A stretch of 50,102 bases of DNA, taken from positions 1 to 50,102 of the forward strand of contig CAUJJW010000114.1 of NCBI GenBank assembly GCA_963205105.1, given 5' to 3'. The position numbers and the translations under genes were made by a program. The DNA comes from Verrucomicrobiota bacterium. GTDB lineage: Bacteria; Verrucomicrobiota; Verrucomicrobiia; Limisphaerales; CAIMTB01. Positions 33,601-42,644 of the stretch are shown piece after piece. The stretch's first letter is position 1, and each line of letters starts with the position of its first letter. A model generated the notes under the pieces. It searched no databases, had not been told where the DNA came from, and saw only the letters and a program-made list of their open reading frames with translations.

Positions 33601-35717
33601 CACCCGGCGGCGCGGTAGCCTCCACCGCCCGCAGCTATGCCGGGCCGATTCCAATCGGGTTGACGGGCGCGATCCGGGCCCGGTCCCACAACGCCGCGCA
33701 TCGCAATCTCACGGGCGCCGACAACCCGCCGATCTCAAGTCCCTGGTCCGGCCTGGTCGAGGTGCGGTTGGCGACGCTTCCCGAGTCCGCAGTGCGCGTG
33801 TTGCAGTTCAGTGAACTGCACGCGCATCCCCCCGAGCCAACCGCGCAGGAACTCGCGGGGAACCCGTTGCTGACCTCGTCGGATTTTGAATTCCTGGAGA
33901 TCACCAACCCGGGTGCGACGACGGTGGATCTCGGTGATCTGCGTTTGGAGGGGGGCGTGCGATTCGACTTCGGCGCGGGCGGTCCTGGCGGTCTGGCGCC
34001 TGGGGCGAGGATGGTGCTGGTCCGCAACCGGGCGGCGTTTGCACTGCGTTACGGGGTGAGGGAAGCCGTGGTGGGCCAGTTTTCGGGTGGCTTGAGCGCG
34101 GCGGGAGAAACGCTGCGCATCCTGGACGGGCTCGGTCGCCTGGTGGCACTCGCGGAGTTCCGCACGACGGATCATCCGGCGGCGGATGGCCTGGGATTCT
34201 CGCTGGTCGCTGACGAGAGAGTCGGCGGCACCGGGCAGGTGCTGGCGGAGGGCTGGCGCGTGAGCGGGGAGATCGGCGGGTCCCCGGGAATGGCGGATGC
34301 GGCTCAGGCCGATGTCCCGGCTGTGGTGATCCATGAAGTGCTGACGCACACGGACCCTCCGCTGCTGGATGGCATCGAATTGCGAAATCTCGGTGCGGGC
34401 ACCGCCCCGGTGGGCGGGTGGTGGTTGACGGACGATCGTGAGCAACCGTTCCGGTACCGGATCCCGGAGGGGACCGTGATTCCGCCGGGGGGTTACCTCT
34501 GGCTGGATGAGAGCCAGTTCAATGGCGGGCCAAATCCGGCGGCGAACTTTCGATTGGACTCCACCGGGGACGAAGTCTGGCTTTTTGCGGCGGATGCTGC
34601 GGGGCGGTTGACCGGCTACGTTCACGGCTTTGATTTTGGGGCGGCCCCGAACGGCGTGAGTTTTGGCCGGGAACTGGACTGCACGGGGCGGGAGTCCTTC
34701 CTCCTGCAAGCCATCCCCACGCCGGGAGCGCCCAATTCAGGAGCGCTTGTCCCGGCGATCACTCTTTCCGAAGTGCATTATCGTCCGCCGGACATCCGGG
34801 TGGGGGGCGACGCCTGGAATGACACCGCGCTGGAGTTCGTCGAATTGATCAATGTTTCCGGCGCGCCGGTGGAACTGTTTGATCGGCAACATCCGACCAA
34901 CACCTGGCGGTTGAAGGACGCCGTGGATTTCACCTTTCCGCCCGGACAATCGGTTCCTCCCGGCGGCACGGTGGTGGTGGTGAACTTCGATCCCCTCACG
35001 AACCCCCAGGCGACGGCACGATTTCGGGCGGTGTACGGAGTGGACGCCGGCGTGGTGCTGATGGGCCCGTATGCGGGATCGCTGCCCAACAGCAGTGGGA
35101 AAATCGAATTGGCGCGACCGGATGTGCCGCAGACGACTGCATCGTCGGATGCCGGTGACGTGCCGTACATCGTGGTGGACCGGGTGAACTACGCGGACCG
35201 GGTGCCGTGGACTCCGCTGGCGGATGGCACGGGGCGATCCTTGACCCGGGTGGGTTGGGCGCGCGCGTCGGTGGGGCCGTGGGACTGGGTGGCAGCGGTG
35301 CCGAGTCCCGGGCGGGTGGTGGCGGCCGATGGTGACGCCGACTTGGACGGGCTGCCGGATGGTTGGGAAGCCGCCGCCTGTCTGAACCCGAACGACGCCG
35401 CCGACGCGATTCAGGACATGGATGGGGATGGTTCGTCGAACCGGGACGAATATCGTGCGCGCACTGATCCGGGGAATCCAGCGGACTACCTGGGATGGGT
35501 GGGTGTGGCCATCGATGACACCGGGCGCACGCGGTTTGTGTTCGAAGCGAAGCCCGGGGTGGCCTACCGCGTGGAAGTGTCGGACGCCCTGGCGTTCGGT
35601 GGGTGGCGGACCCATCAGGACGTGGCGCCGGCCAACGAGGCGCGGACGATCGAGGTGCAGGACCTGGTGGGTGGCGGGGCGCGGTTTTACCGGGTGCTCG
35701 TGCCGGTCGGCCCTTGA
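30651..35717 (+). CDS. Giant secreted protein with CotH kinase-like and lamin-tail domains
   Basis: A 1,688-residue exported protein. In order: signal peptide (1-24); a galactose-binding-like region with SDDGFVAWINGRPVARFN; an Ig-like SbsA-type stretch; a lamin-tail domain (about 300-430); a chitobiase-C-like repeat with VVRYTLDGSIPTETS (about 455-530); a CotH domain (about 540-850) containing RARLNIRGSSTLFQPKRNYN and the kinase-type acidic motif FGPIWDFDRALNS; another chitobiase-C repeat; three more lamin-tail domains; and a Ca-binding-like DGDADLDGLPDGWE (about 1560-1605). CotH proteins in spores and eukaryotic pathogens are atypical secreted kinases; whether this one is active is untested. 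I chose ATG 30651 over GTG 30630 because it starts the signal peptide. Diverges from the ATPase gene. Confidence 0.87.
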   Translation: MTFRGWIALVLAAWMNGGTAGGATTVFGPETEWRWFKGTMEASTPDRTAWREIGFNDRAWNVGPGPFFYGEGLSGTELADMRGAYTCVYLRKSFVTADPAALGAVRLRVLSDDGFVAWINGRPVARFNMAEGELPFNATALGTFNEPLPTETYEVADFASVLVAGTNVLAVMACNASIGGSSDFVFEAALETEIDDVPPVIARLVPGDGSRLRELNQVTVVFSEMVDGVDAGDLTINGVGAVLVTGFGGDQYTFEFPAVPAGEVRMAWASGAAIRDLSPLRNPFAGGSWRYTVDPDLPPPGVTISEFMADNEDTLNDEDGDASDWIEIENASEQVVNLAGWGLTDNPANLLKWRFPAVSMGGRSRLVVFASGKDRVVPTRPLHTNFRLGRDGGYVALSRPDGTIASDFGSGYPEQSEDVSYGRLPTDPLKTGYFVQPTPGGPNAEGGPGFAPEVVFSRMGGTFVDPFSLTLETAMPGAVVRYTLDGSIPTETSTPVTAPIRITGSTRVRARAFMSGLLPGRLSAEYYVQLNPTAAGVTSSLPLVLIHSYGGGSVPADGEYPAFLSIYEPRDGVASMMQAPDLRSRARLNIRGSSTLFQPKRNYNIEFRDEREANRDLSPLGLPAESDWILYAPNNFEPVLIHNPFIYRLSQEIGRYAPRTRFVEVYVQTGQGSVAASHYVGIYVLMEKIKRGPDRVDIAQLEPEHTTAPQVTGGYMLKVDRLDPGDSGLVAGGQVMGFVEPKEEEITLPQRAPQLAFIRNYFDRFGQALNAANWRDPVLGWRAYVDEDPWIDHHLLNVLAFNVDALRLSAYLYKPREGKLVFGPIWDFDRALNSTDGRDSNPRVWRAQSGDGGTDFFNYSWWGRLFRDPDFWQKWIDRYQELRRGAFETNALFRSVDELAGQVRSAQPREVARWAGFTSPRVSYSNEVSLLKSWLGRRIHFMDTNFLAAPTFRVVARDGGSDAVFFGPSGATLYYTTDGSDPRAPGGAVASTARSYAGPIPIGLTGAIRARSHNAAHRNLTGADNPPISSPWSGLVEVRLATLPESAVRVLQFSELHAHPPEPTAQELAGNPLLTSSDFEFLEITNPGATTVDLGDLRLEGGVRFDFGAGGPGGLAPGARMVLVRNRAAFALRYGVREAVVGQFSGGLSAAGETLRILDGLGRLVALAEFRTTDHPAADGLGFSLVADERVGGTGQVLAEGWRVSGEIGGSPGMADAAQADVPAVVIHEVLTHTDPPLLDGIELRNLGAGTAPVGGWWLTDDREQPFRYRIPEGTVIPPGGYLWLDESQFNGGPNPAANFRLDSTGDEVWLFAADAAGRLTGYVHGFDFGAAPNGVSFGRELDCTGRESFLLQAIPTPGAPNSGALVPAITLSEVHYRPPDIRVGGDAWNDTALEFVELINVSGAPVELFDRQHPTNTWRLKDAVDFTFPPGQSVPPGGTVVVVNFDPLTNPQATARFRAVYGVDAGVVLMGPYAGSLPNSSGKIELARPDVPQTTASSDAGDVPYIVVDRVNYADRVPWTPLADGTGRSLTRVGWARASVGPWDWVAAVPSPGRVVAADGDADLDGLPDGWEAAACLNPNDAADAIQDMDGDGSSNRDEYRARTDPGNPADYLGWVGVAIDDTGRTRFVFEAKPGVAYRVEVSDALAFGGWRTHQDVAPANEARTIEVQDLVGGGARFYRVLVPVGP

Positions 35718-36523
35718 GAGAGGGGGTGTGATGGGTTCGGCGACGGCCCGTACGCCTCGAAACAGGCCCTCGTGGCGGTGGCCAAAGCCTGAACCCGGAC
35801 CTCCAGCGGAAAGTCCGAGGGCGACTCCAGCGTGTAGCTGAGGCGTGTCTTGTTTTGGAGCAGGTAGAACGCCTCCGGCCATTCCGGGCGGTTGGCGGGG
35901 TCGAGCACGGGGCTGATGAGGCCCTGCCTGGCCTCCCGTCCATCGATGAGCGGCGACTGGTCGATGGGGCAAACCTCGGCGACGGCTTGAAGCGTCGGGG
36001 GCGCGAGGGAAGGTCGGCCGTCGGGGTTGAGTTCGTAGAGGTAGAATCCGGCGGCTTCCCAATCCTCGTGAAGGCACAAGGCCACGTCGAAGAGCGGGAG
36101 TCCTTCGAGCCAGGCGGTGTGGGCGCGAATCTCGGGAGTGCGTGGTTGGCGGTAGTCGCGATTGAGGTCGTGGCCGCTGGCGGCTTCGCGGGAGTTGCGT
36201 TGAAAGCCGGTGGGATTGAGGCAGGGACAAACCCAGAGCCAGGCGTGGGCTGGCAGGGTGTTGTCGGCGATGAGCCTGTGGATGGCCAATGGGCCGGCGG
36301 GTTCGTCACCGTGGATGCCGGCGGAGGCGTACAGGCGAGGTGACCAGGTGGACGAGGTGAGGGGTGGTCGGCTGAGAACCGGGAGTTGCAGGCCGGGGGC
36401 GGCATCGAGAAAAGACAATGTCCAGCCGTGTTGAGGCGCAGCGTTGAGGGTGTCCCGGAGCAGGTCGTCGATCGGGATCTTTTCGCCAAAATATCCGTTG
36501 AGGTTGCGGCCCAGCCGTTGCAT
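35687..36523 (-). CDS. M14 family zinc carboxypeptidase-like protein
   Basis: A 278-residue protein with the M14 layout: zinc ligands in GIHGDEPAG (His71, Glu74) and CLHED (His152), the substrate-carboxylate-binding pair DLNRDY (Asn121, Arg122), and the catalytic Glu233 in YTLESPSDFP. There is no signal peptide, so it is probably cytoplasmic. M14 relatives cleave C-terminal amino acids, peptidoglycan peptides or N-acyl amino acids; this one could be any of these. Its 3' end overlaps the tail of the convergent CotH gene by 31 bases. It diverges from the GH42-like gene, from which it is separated by 146 bases. Confidence 0.83.
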   Translation of the reverse strand: MQRLGRNLNGYFGEKIPIDDLLRDTLNAAPQHGWTLSFLDAAPGLQLPVLSRPPLTSSTWSPRLYASAGIHGDEPAGPLAIHRLIADNTLPAHAWLWVCPCLNPTGFQRNSREAASGHDLNRDYRQPRTPEIRAHTAWLEGLPLFDVALCLHEDWEAAGFYLYELNPDGRPSLAPPTLQAVAEVCPIDQSPLIDGREARQGLISPVLDPANRPEWPEAFYLLQNKTRLSYTLESPSDFPLEVRVQALATATRACFEAYGPSPNPSHPLSQGPTGTSTR

Positions 36524-36669
36524 GGGCGAGAGGATAGGGAGGAATGGGCGGGAACGCTACGGACGCGATCATGGCATGGGCGAGGCGAGGTCGCGGCACG
36601 GACCTTTAGCGTTGCTTCGATGCGGTGGGGGCCTAGCTTGCCAACGATTCCCAAAGAAAGGCGCCTTCT

Positions 36670-38763
36670 ATGTGGTTTGGTGTCGATTATCATCCGGAGC
36701 ATTGGGTGTATCCCTACGATGGCACGGCGGAAGAACCGGAAGGGCGGTGGAAGCACGATGTGGTGTTGATGCTGCGGGCCGGGGTCAATGTGGTGCGGAT
36801 GGGGGAGTTTTGCTGGGGGTTGTATGAGCCGGAGGAGGGGCGATACGACTTTGAATGGATGCGGCGGGTGATGGACCTGCTTCACGCGGCCGGGATCCGC
36901 GTGGTGCTGGGGACGCCTACGGCTGCGCCGCCGCTGTGGTTGACGCAGAAGCATCCGGAGATTCTGCCCCGCAACGAGCATGGTCAGGTGCTGAACCCTG
37001 GGACGCGGCATGCGTACTGCCTGAACAGCGATCTCTACTGGACCTTCAGTCGGACGATTCTGACGCGATTGGTTCGGGAACTGGGGGAACACCCGAGCCT
37101 GCTGGCCTGGCAGATCGACAACGGGATCGGCGGGCACGGCACGGAGTTCTCCTTCAATGAAGAGACGGAGCATGACTGGCACCTCTGGCTGAAGGCGAAG
37201 CACGGGACCGTGGACCGCCTGAACGAGCGGATGGGGCTTCGGTTTTGGAGTCAGACCGTCACCGACTGGAGCCAGGTTCCAATGCCGAAAGTGGCGCCGA
37301 CGGTTCACAATCCGGCGCTGATGATGGAGTGGATGCGGTTTTCGAGCGATTCGTGCATCGCGTTTGTGCGCATGCAGCGGGACCTGCTGCACCAGCTGAC
37401 CCCTGGAAAACCGGTGACGACCAATCTCCGGTCGCTGACGCGGCATTTCGACCATTTCGACATGGCGGACGCGCTGGATTTCGTTTCCCTCGATTCGTTC
37501 GCGACGGTGAAGACGGAATTTGCCGAGCACGCGATGGAGCACGACATGATGCGTTCGCTGAAGAAGGAGACGGCGGAGGCTCCTGGCGGGGGGAAGGGTT
37601 TCTGGGTGATCGAGCAGAAGGCGGGCAACGTGAACTGGCAGGACGTGAATTCGGTGCTTCGACCCGGGGTGGTGCGGTTGTTCACGTACCAGGCCATTTC
37701 GCGGGGGGCGGACGGCATCCTCTACTTCTTCTGGCGTCAGCCGCGGATCGGTCCGGAGAAGTTCTATGGTGGCGTGCTGAGCCATGACGGGCGTGGTGAG
37801 AACCGGGCGTACAAGGAGATCAGCCAGGTGGGTGAGGAACTTCGGCTGCTGGCACCGGCGTTGGAGGGCACCCGGGTGCAGGCGGAGGTCTGCATGCTGT
37901 TCAGCCACGAAAACGAGTGGACCCAGAAGCTGCCCCAACAACCGACGAAGCACTTTCGTCAGCGGGAACACGCCCTCCTGTTCTACCGGGCGCTGCACGA
38001 CCGAAACATCGCGGTCGATTTCGCCCGTCCCTCCGAGGACCTCTCGAAGTACAAGCTGGTGATCGCGCCGTCGCTGCACCTGCTCGCCGCCGGGGAGACG
38101 GACCTGCTGAAGCTCTACGTGCAAAACGGCGGGACCCTGGTGTCGACGTTCAACACCGGGTTGGTGGACGAGCATTCCATGGTGCCGACGACCGGTTTTC
38201 CGCTGTTCATGACCGACCTGTTCGGACTGGAAGTGTTGGAGTTCGATCCGTTGCCGGCGGATTCGGACAACCACATGAACGCGAAGGGGAATTTCCACAT
38301 CAACCATCTGCATCCGGTCCGGGTCTGGGCGGACGTGATCGAACCACGCGAGTGCCAGATCCTGGCGACCTACGCGAAGGATTTCTACGCGGGGCGTCCG
38401 GTGCTGACGATGAACCCCTTCGGGCTGGGACGTGCGATCTATCTGGGGACGATGAGCCAGCCATCGTTTTATGCGGACCTGGTCGAGTGGCTGCGCGGAC
38501 TCTGCAGCCTGGATCCGTTGCTGAAGGTGCCGGCGGGAGTGGAAGTGAGCCTGCGACAGAAGGAGGGCGCGCGCGTCTATTTCCTGCTGAATCATCAGGC
38601 AGTTCCCGTCCGGTTGAACCTGCTCAAGCCGATGCATGATTTCTTGACGGGTTCCGTTGTGAGCGGAGCCTACGACCTGCCGCCGCACGGCATCCTTGTC
38701 CTTGATGAACACTCCGTCCGCACCAGCCCCGGTCCCGCCCAGGCCGAAGTTCCCGTCGCCTGA
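36670..38763 (+). CDS. GH42 beta-galactosidase-like protein lacking the acid/base glutamate
   Basis: A 697-residue protein with the GH42 TIM barrel (about 1-390), a trimerisation-type domain (about 400-610) and a small C-terminal beta domain. Recognisable segments are FGVDYHPEHW, VVRMGEFCWGLYEPEEGRYD, LGTPTAAPPLWL and, around the nucleophile Glu315, FWVIEQKAGNVNW. Active GH42 enzymes have WQ(I/V)DNE, whose Glu is the proton donor. Here the text is WQIDNGIGGH, with Gly152 encoded by GGG at 37123-37125, one base from GAG. The Zn-binding cysteine cluster is also absent, as in some family members. An AAGAAAGG purine run precedes the ATG. No signal peptide is seen. Possibly inactive, retaining or altered in mechanism. 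Confidence 0.9.
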   Translation: MWFGVDYHPEHWVYPYDGTAEEPEGRWKHDVVLMLRAGVNVVRMGEFCWGLYEPEEGRYDFEWMRRVMDLLHAAGIRVVLGTPTAAPPLWLTQKHPEILPRNEHGQVLNPGTRHAYCLNSDLYWTFSRTILTRLVRELGEHPSLLAWQIDNGIGGHGTEFSFNEETEHDWHLWLKAKHGTVDRLNERMGLRFWSQTVTDWSQVPMPKVAPTVHNPALMMEWMRFSSDSCIAFVRMQRDLLHQLTPGKPVTTNLRSLTRHFDHFDMADALDFVSLDSFATVKTEFAEHAMEHDMMRSLKKETAEAPGGGKGFWVIEQKAGNVNWQDVNSVLRPGVVRLFTYQAISRGADGILYFFWRQPRIGPEKFYGGVLSHDGRGENRAYKEISQVGEELRLLAPALEGTRVQAEVCMLFSHENEWTQKLPQQPTKHFRQREHALLFYRALHDRNIAVDFARPSEDLSKYKLVIAPSLHLLAAGETDLLKLYVQNGGTLVSTFNTGLVDEHSMVPTTGFPLFMTDLFGLEVLEFDPLPADSDNHMNAKGNFHINHLHPVRVWADVIEPRECQILATYAKDFYAGRPVLTMNPFGLGRAIYLGTMSQPSFYADLVEWLRGLCSLDPLLKVPAGVEVSLRQKEGARVYFLLNHQAVPVRLNLLKPMHDFLTGSVVSGAYDLPPHGILVLDEHSVRTSPGPAQAEVPVA

Positions 38764-39139
38764 AGAGCGCATTCGGGCCATGGCCAAACGCGGTGTTCTC
38801 GCCGAGTGGCGTCGCGTGGATCTGGACTCGTGGGAGCGGGAGTGGGCGAACCGGACGCGGTCCGCGGCCGGTTTGGTGTCCGGGGTGTTGCAGGGGCTGC
38901 GGCTGGATCAACGCAAAGCCGAAACCGAGGTGGTCAAGGTGTGGAACCGTCTGTTGGATCCCAACATTGCGGCCCATGCGCAACCCGTGGGATTGCGGAA
39001 GGGAACGCTCTTCGTGCACGTCGACAACAGCGTGTGGCTCACGGAAATCGTCCGGTACCGGCAGCGGGAAATTCTGACCCGGCTTCAGGCGAGTTTCGGC
39101 AGCCAGGTGATCCAGCGGATTTCATTTCGCCTGGGTTGA
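38705..39139 (+). CDS. dciA: DciA family protein (DUF721), replicative helicase loader
   Basis: A 144-residue protein of the DUF721 family, named DciA in bacteria without DnaC/DnaI, where it helps load the replicative helicase DnaB. The conserved part runs from about residue 35: LDQRKAETEVVKVWNRLLD, AHAQPVGLRKGTLFVHVDNS and VWLTEIVRYRQREILTRLQ. The first 30 residues are Pro-rich. Two starts are possible: ATG 38705, which overlaps the GH42 gene by 59 bases, or ATG 38780, which does not overlap and leaves the whole conserved domain. Neither has a good Shine-Dalgarno, so the start is uncertain. Confidence 0.82.
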   Translation: MNTPSAPAPVPPRPKFPSPEERIRAMAKRGVLAEWRRVDLDSWEREWANRTRSAAGLVSGVLQGLRLDQRKAETEVVKVWNRLLDPNIAAHAQPVGLRKGTLFVHVDNSVWLTEIVRYRQREILTRLQASFGSQVIQRISFRLG

Positions 39140-39152
39140 GACGGCGTTTGGA

Positions 39153-39188
39153 CCAGGTTTAGGCTGCCTGGCGCTCAGGATAACCTGG
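39153..39188. other. Inverted repeat downstream of dciA
   Basis: CCAGGTT (39153-39159) pairs with AACCTGG (39182-39188) around a 22-base loop, just after the dciA stop. It could be a weak terminator or an operator for the sensor-kinase gene at 39318; there is no T-tract. The sequence TTGTATTTGGTATTAAG follows directly and is the only AT-rich part of this gap. Confidence 0.35.
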
Positions 39189-39317
39189 GATTGTATTTGG
39201 TATTAAGCCTGCCACACTCCGCCCCAGCGATCGGCGCACCCTGCGCCAGTCCATGAGGGTCCAAGGAATCCTCGTCCCAAGGGAGAAGTTCGTCTGATCC
39301 CGTTTCGGTGCATCGTC

Positions 39318-42300
39318 ATGAAGCATGTTCACGAGTCTCGGGTCTGCATCTCGGGGTTGCCCTCCAACGATGGGAGTGCGGTGCGTTTGGGTGCGGGTCG
39401 GATTCTGGGATGGGCCCGGGCCTTGTTGGTGATTGGTTTTCTTTGGGTTGCCGAGGGTTGGGTCGATGCGGCTTCGGCGGAACTGACCCGTGTTGCGGAG
39501 GTCAAGGCGTTGTCTCCGGACGAGGCTGCCGAAGGTCGTAAGGTGCGCATTCAGGGGGTAATCACCTACCAACACACGAACAGCTACGCGCTGTTTTTAC
39601 AGGACTCGACTGCAGGCATCTATCTTGCGCCCGGGTATCCGGAGCATTTCGGGGAGATCATGGTGCGGGTGGGTGATCGGGTGGAGGTGGAGGGCAGGAC
39701 ACATCCGGGAGGGTTTGCGCCTGTCATTGCCGGTCTGGAAGCGGGGCACGCGCCTCGGTTCCAGGTGCTGGGAAGATCTGAACTTCCGGTTCCCTTGCCT
39801 GCGACCCCCGAGCTGACGCTGCATGCCGCATTTGAGAATGCCTGGGTGGAGGCCCGGGGGGTTGTCCGGTCGGTGGAGCGGCTGTCGGAATTCGCGGGGG
39901 ACGATCGCATCCGCATGACGTTGGATGCGGGGACGGGCCGCTTTCGCGTCGTGATTCCCGGGTATCCGGCGAGTGAACAGCTTCCGGAATCGTGGGTGGA
40001 TGCGTCGGTGAGTGTGCGCGGGGTGTACAGCACCTTGTTCAACGAGCGCCGGCAGTTGGTGGGCATCCAGTTGTTGGCGCCTGGCGCGGAATTCATCGCC
40101 GTGGAACGTGCGGCTCCGGCGGATCCGTTCGCGATCACCGAGTCGCCAATGGAATCGTTGCTGCAATTCCGGGTGCATGCGGAACCGGAACATCGGGTGC
40201 TGCTGAGCGGAGTGATTTCGGTGGTGCGACCCGGGCATGGTTTCTACCTGCAATCGGGTGCGACCGGCATCTGGGCGGGGTCGGCGGCGACGGGCGAGTT
40301 GGCTCCGGGGGATCGGGTGCAGGTGGTGGGTTTTCCAGTGGCAGGGCCGAACCAGCCGCGATTGGAGCAGGCGGTGCATCGGGTTCTTGGCAAGGCTGCG
40401 CTCCCTCCGCCGGTGGTTTTGTTGAGTGACATGTTGCATCAATCCCGGCTCGAAGGCCGCCGGGTGGCGGTGGAGGGCGAAGTGGTGGGGTTGGCGCCGT
40501 ATCCGGGTGGTTACACGCTGAGCCTGAAACTTGAGGACAAGGCTTTCGACACGGTGGCGTTTGGCAATGAGGCGCGGCTGGCGTTCAAGGCGATGGCCGC
40601 TGGGAGTTGGGTGAAGGTGATCGGGGTGTATGAACCCTTGATGGGGGAGGGCGTGGATGTTCGAGGGTGCCGCATCCTGGTGCCATCGCTGGATGACGTG
40701 CAGGTGCTGCGTCGGCCTTCCTGGTGGACGCCGCGGCGGTTGGTGGGGCTGTCGGGGTCGTTGATTGCCGTGGTGGTCGGGGTGGCTTGGATGTCCCTTT
40801 CGCTCTCGCGCAAGAACGAGGATCTACGGGAGCAGGTGCGTGAGCGGCAGAAGGCCGAGGCGGCGGTACGGGAAGCCCATGAAGGGCTGCGGGCGGCGCA
40901 TGCGGCTCTGTGCCGGGCAAATGACGAATTGGAAGGCAAGGTGGAGGAACGCACCCGTGAACTGGTCCAGGAGGTCGTGGTGCGTCGGCGGGCGGAAGTG
41001 GCGGCAGCCGCCTCGAACCAGGCCAAGAGCGAGTTTCTGGCCAACATGAGTCACGAGATCCGCACGCCGATGAACGGGATCATCGGGATGTCGAATCTGC
41101 TTCTGGACACGCCGTTGACGGAGGAACAGCGGGAGTTTGCCACCATCACGCGGGGAAGCGCCGAGGCCCTGCTCACGGTGCTGAACGACATTCTCGATTT
41201 TTCAAAGATCGAAGCCGGCAAGCTGACGATCGAGGAGATGGACTTCGACGTGCGCGAATGCGTGGAAGGGGCGTTGGATCTGCTGGCGGAGCGGGCCCAG
41301 GCCAAGGGCATCGAATTTGCCTACCTCATGCATCGGGAGGTTCCACGACGGATGCGCGGGGATCCGGGCCGGTTGCGGCAGGTGCTGATGAACCTCACCA
41401 GCAACGCCATCAAGTTCACCGAACAGGGCGAGGTGATGGTCGAGGTCACCCTCGAACCGGAGTCTGCGGCGGGCCGGACCCTGCGTTGCGCGGTGCGGGA
41501 CACCGGAATCGGTCTGGACCCGGAGGTGGCCAGCCGGCTGTTTGAGCCGTTTGTTCAGGCGGAGGCCTCGACGACCCGGCGCTTTGGCGGAACCGGGCTG
41601 GGTCTCGCGATCAGCCGGCGGTTGGTGAGCATGATGGGGGGGGAAATCGGGGTGAACAGTGAGCCGGGCCGGGGATCGGAGTTCTGGTTCCGACTCCCAT
41701 GGATCGCGCCGTTGAGTCCTGAAGACGCCAGTGAAGGCGTGGTTCACCCCGCCACGGTGGCGTTGAGGGACCTTCAGGACCTGCGGGTGATCATCGTCGA
41801 CGACAACTCCACGAACCGTCGGATTCTTGAATACCAACTGACGGGCTGGGGGATGCAGGTGGCGGCGAGCGTGTCGGGAGCCCCCGAGGCGTTGATGGCT
41901 TTGGAGGAGGCCGCGAGCGGTGGGCAACCGGTGGATCTGGCCCTCCTGGATTTCCAGATGCCCGGGATGGATGGTCTGAGTCTCGCGCGTGAGATCCATG
42001 CCCGTCCGGCGTACGGCTCGCTTCCTGTCGCGGTGCTGACGTCGCTGGGTCATCGACTGCAATCGGAAGCATTGCAGCACGCGGGAGTCGGGGCATGGCT
42101 GCTGAAGCCGGTGAAGCCGATGCACCTCGCCGAGGCGATGATTCGCTTGCTGGGGCGTCAGTCTTCGGAACCTCGCCCTGCCGCGGAGTCCGTGTCCGTC
42201 CGGGCGCCCATCGAGGAGCTATTGGCCGAGGCGCATCCCGGTCGGATCCTGGTGGCGGAGGACAGCCCGGTGAACCAGCGACTCACGCTGCTCATCCTTC

Positions 42301-42632
42301 GCAAGTTCGGCTATGAACCGGATTTGGCGGCGGACGGACTGGATGTGTTGGAGGCTCTGCGCCGCGTGCCCTACGACCTGATCCTGATGGATTGCCAGAT
42401 GCCGGGCATGGATGGCTGGGAAGCGACCCGTCGGATTCGGGCCCGCGAGGCGCCCGGGGAGCATGTCTGGATCATCGCGATGACGGCCAACGCCATGCAG
42501 GGTGACCGCGAACGGTGTTTGCAGGCGGGCATGGATGATTATGTGCCCAAGCCCGTGAATGTCGCGGCGCTGAAGGCCGCCTTGACCCGGGGGTTTATCG
42601 CGCGCCGGCCGGTGTTGGAAGCGACGGAATGA
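39318..42632 (+). CDS. Hybrid sensor histidine kinase with two receiver domains and OB-fold-like sensor
   Basis: A 1,104-residue protein. Residues 29-54 are a signal-anchor. About 65-460 form a periplasmic region built of three or so OB-fold-like units, e.g. [20 protein letters not shown] and [21 protein letters not shown] transmembrane helix lies near 475-497, followed by a coiled coil. The kinase core has the H-box [15 protein letters not shown] (phosphorylated His579), the N box and [13 protein letters not shown]. Two receivers follow with phospho-acceptors Asp878 ([13 protein letters not shown]) and Asp1025 ([13 protein letters not shown]). No Hpt domain is present, so the phosphorelay must end on other proteins. 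The signal is unknown; no output regulator is adjacent. Confidence 0.93.
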   Translation: MKHVHESRVCISGLPSNDGSAVRLGAGRILGWARALLVIGFLWVAEGWVDAASAELTRVAEVKALSPDEAAEGRKVRIQGVITYQHTNSYALFLQDSTAGIYLAPGYPEHFGEIMVRVGDRVEVEGRTHPGGFAPVIAGLEAGHAPRFQVLGRSELPVPLPATPELTLHAAFENAWVEARGVVRSVERLSEFAGDDRIRMTLDAGTGRFRVVIPGYPASEQLPESWVDASVSVRGVYSTLFNERRQLVGIQLLAPGAEFIAVERAAPADPFAITESPMESLLQFRVHAEPEHRVLLSGVISVVRPGHGFYLQSGATGIWAGSAATGELAPGDRVQVVGFPVAGPNQPRLEQAVHRVLGKAALPPPVVLLSDMLHQSRLEGRRVAVEGEVVGLAPYPGGYTLSLKLEDKAFDTVAFGNEARLAFKAMAAGSWVKVIGVYEPLMGEGVDVRGCRILVPSLDDVQVLRRPSWWTPRRLVGLSGSLIAVVVGVAWMSLSLSRKNEDLREQVRERQKAEAAVREAHEGLRAAHAALCRANDELEGKVEERTRELVQEVVVRRRAEVAAAASNQAKSEFLANMSHEIRTPMNGIIGMSNLLLDTPLTEEQREFATITRGSAEALLTVLNDILDFSKIEAGKLTIEEMDFDVRECVEGALDLLAERAQAKGIEFAYLMHREVPRRMRGDPGRLRQVLMNLTSNAIKFTEQGEVMVEVTLEPESAAGRTLRCAVRDTGIGLDPEVASRLFEPFVQAEASTTRRFGGTGLGLAISRRLVSMMGGEIGVNSEPGRGSEFWFRLPWIAPLSPEDASEGVVHPATVALRDLQDLRVIIVDDNSTNRRILEYQLTGWGMQVAASVSGAPEALMALEEAASGGQPVDLALLDFQMPGMDGLSLAREIHARPAYGSLPVAVLTSLGHRLQSEALQHAGVGAWLLKPVKPMHLAEAMIRLLGRQSSEPRPAAESVSVRAPIEELLAEAHPGRILVAEDSPVNQRLTLLILRKFGYEPDLAADGLDVLEALRRVPYDLILMDCQMPGMDGWEATRRIRAREAPGEHVWIIAMTANAMQGDRERCLQAGMDDYVPKPVNVAALKAALTRGFIARRPVLEATE

Positions 42633-42644
42633 TCCCCGTTCCGT

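Noticed and set aside
34996..38787. A 1,263-codon open frame on the minus strand across the CotH end, the M14 gene and the GH42-like gene
   Set aside because: Its translation is His/Arg/Pro-rich without motifs and lies opposite or out of frame with well-supported genes; it is an artefact of high GC at third codon positions.
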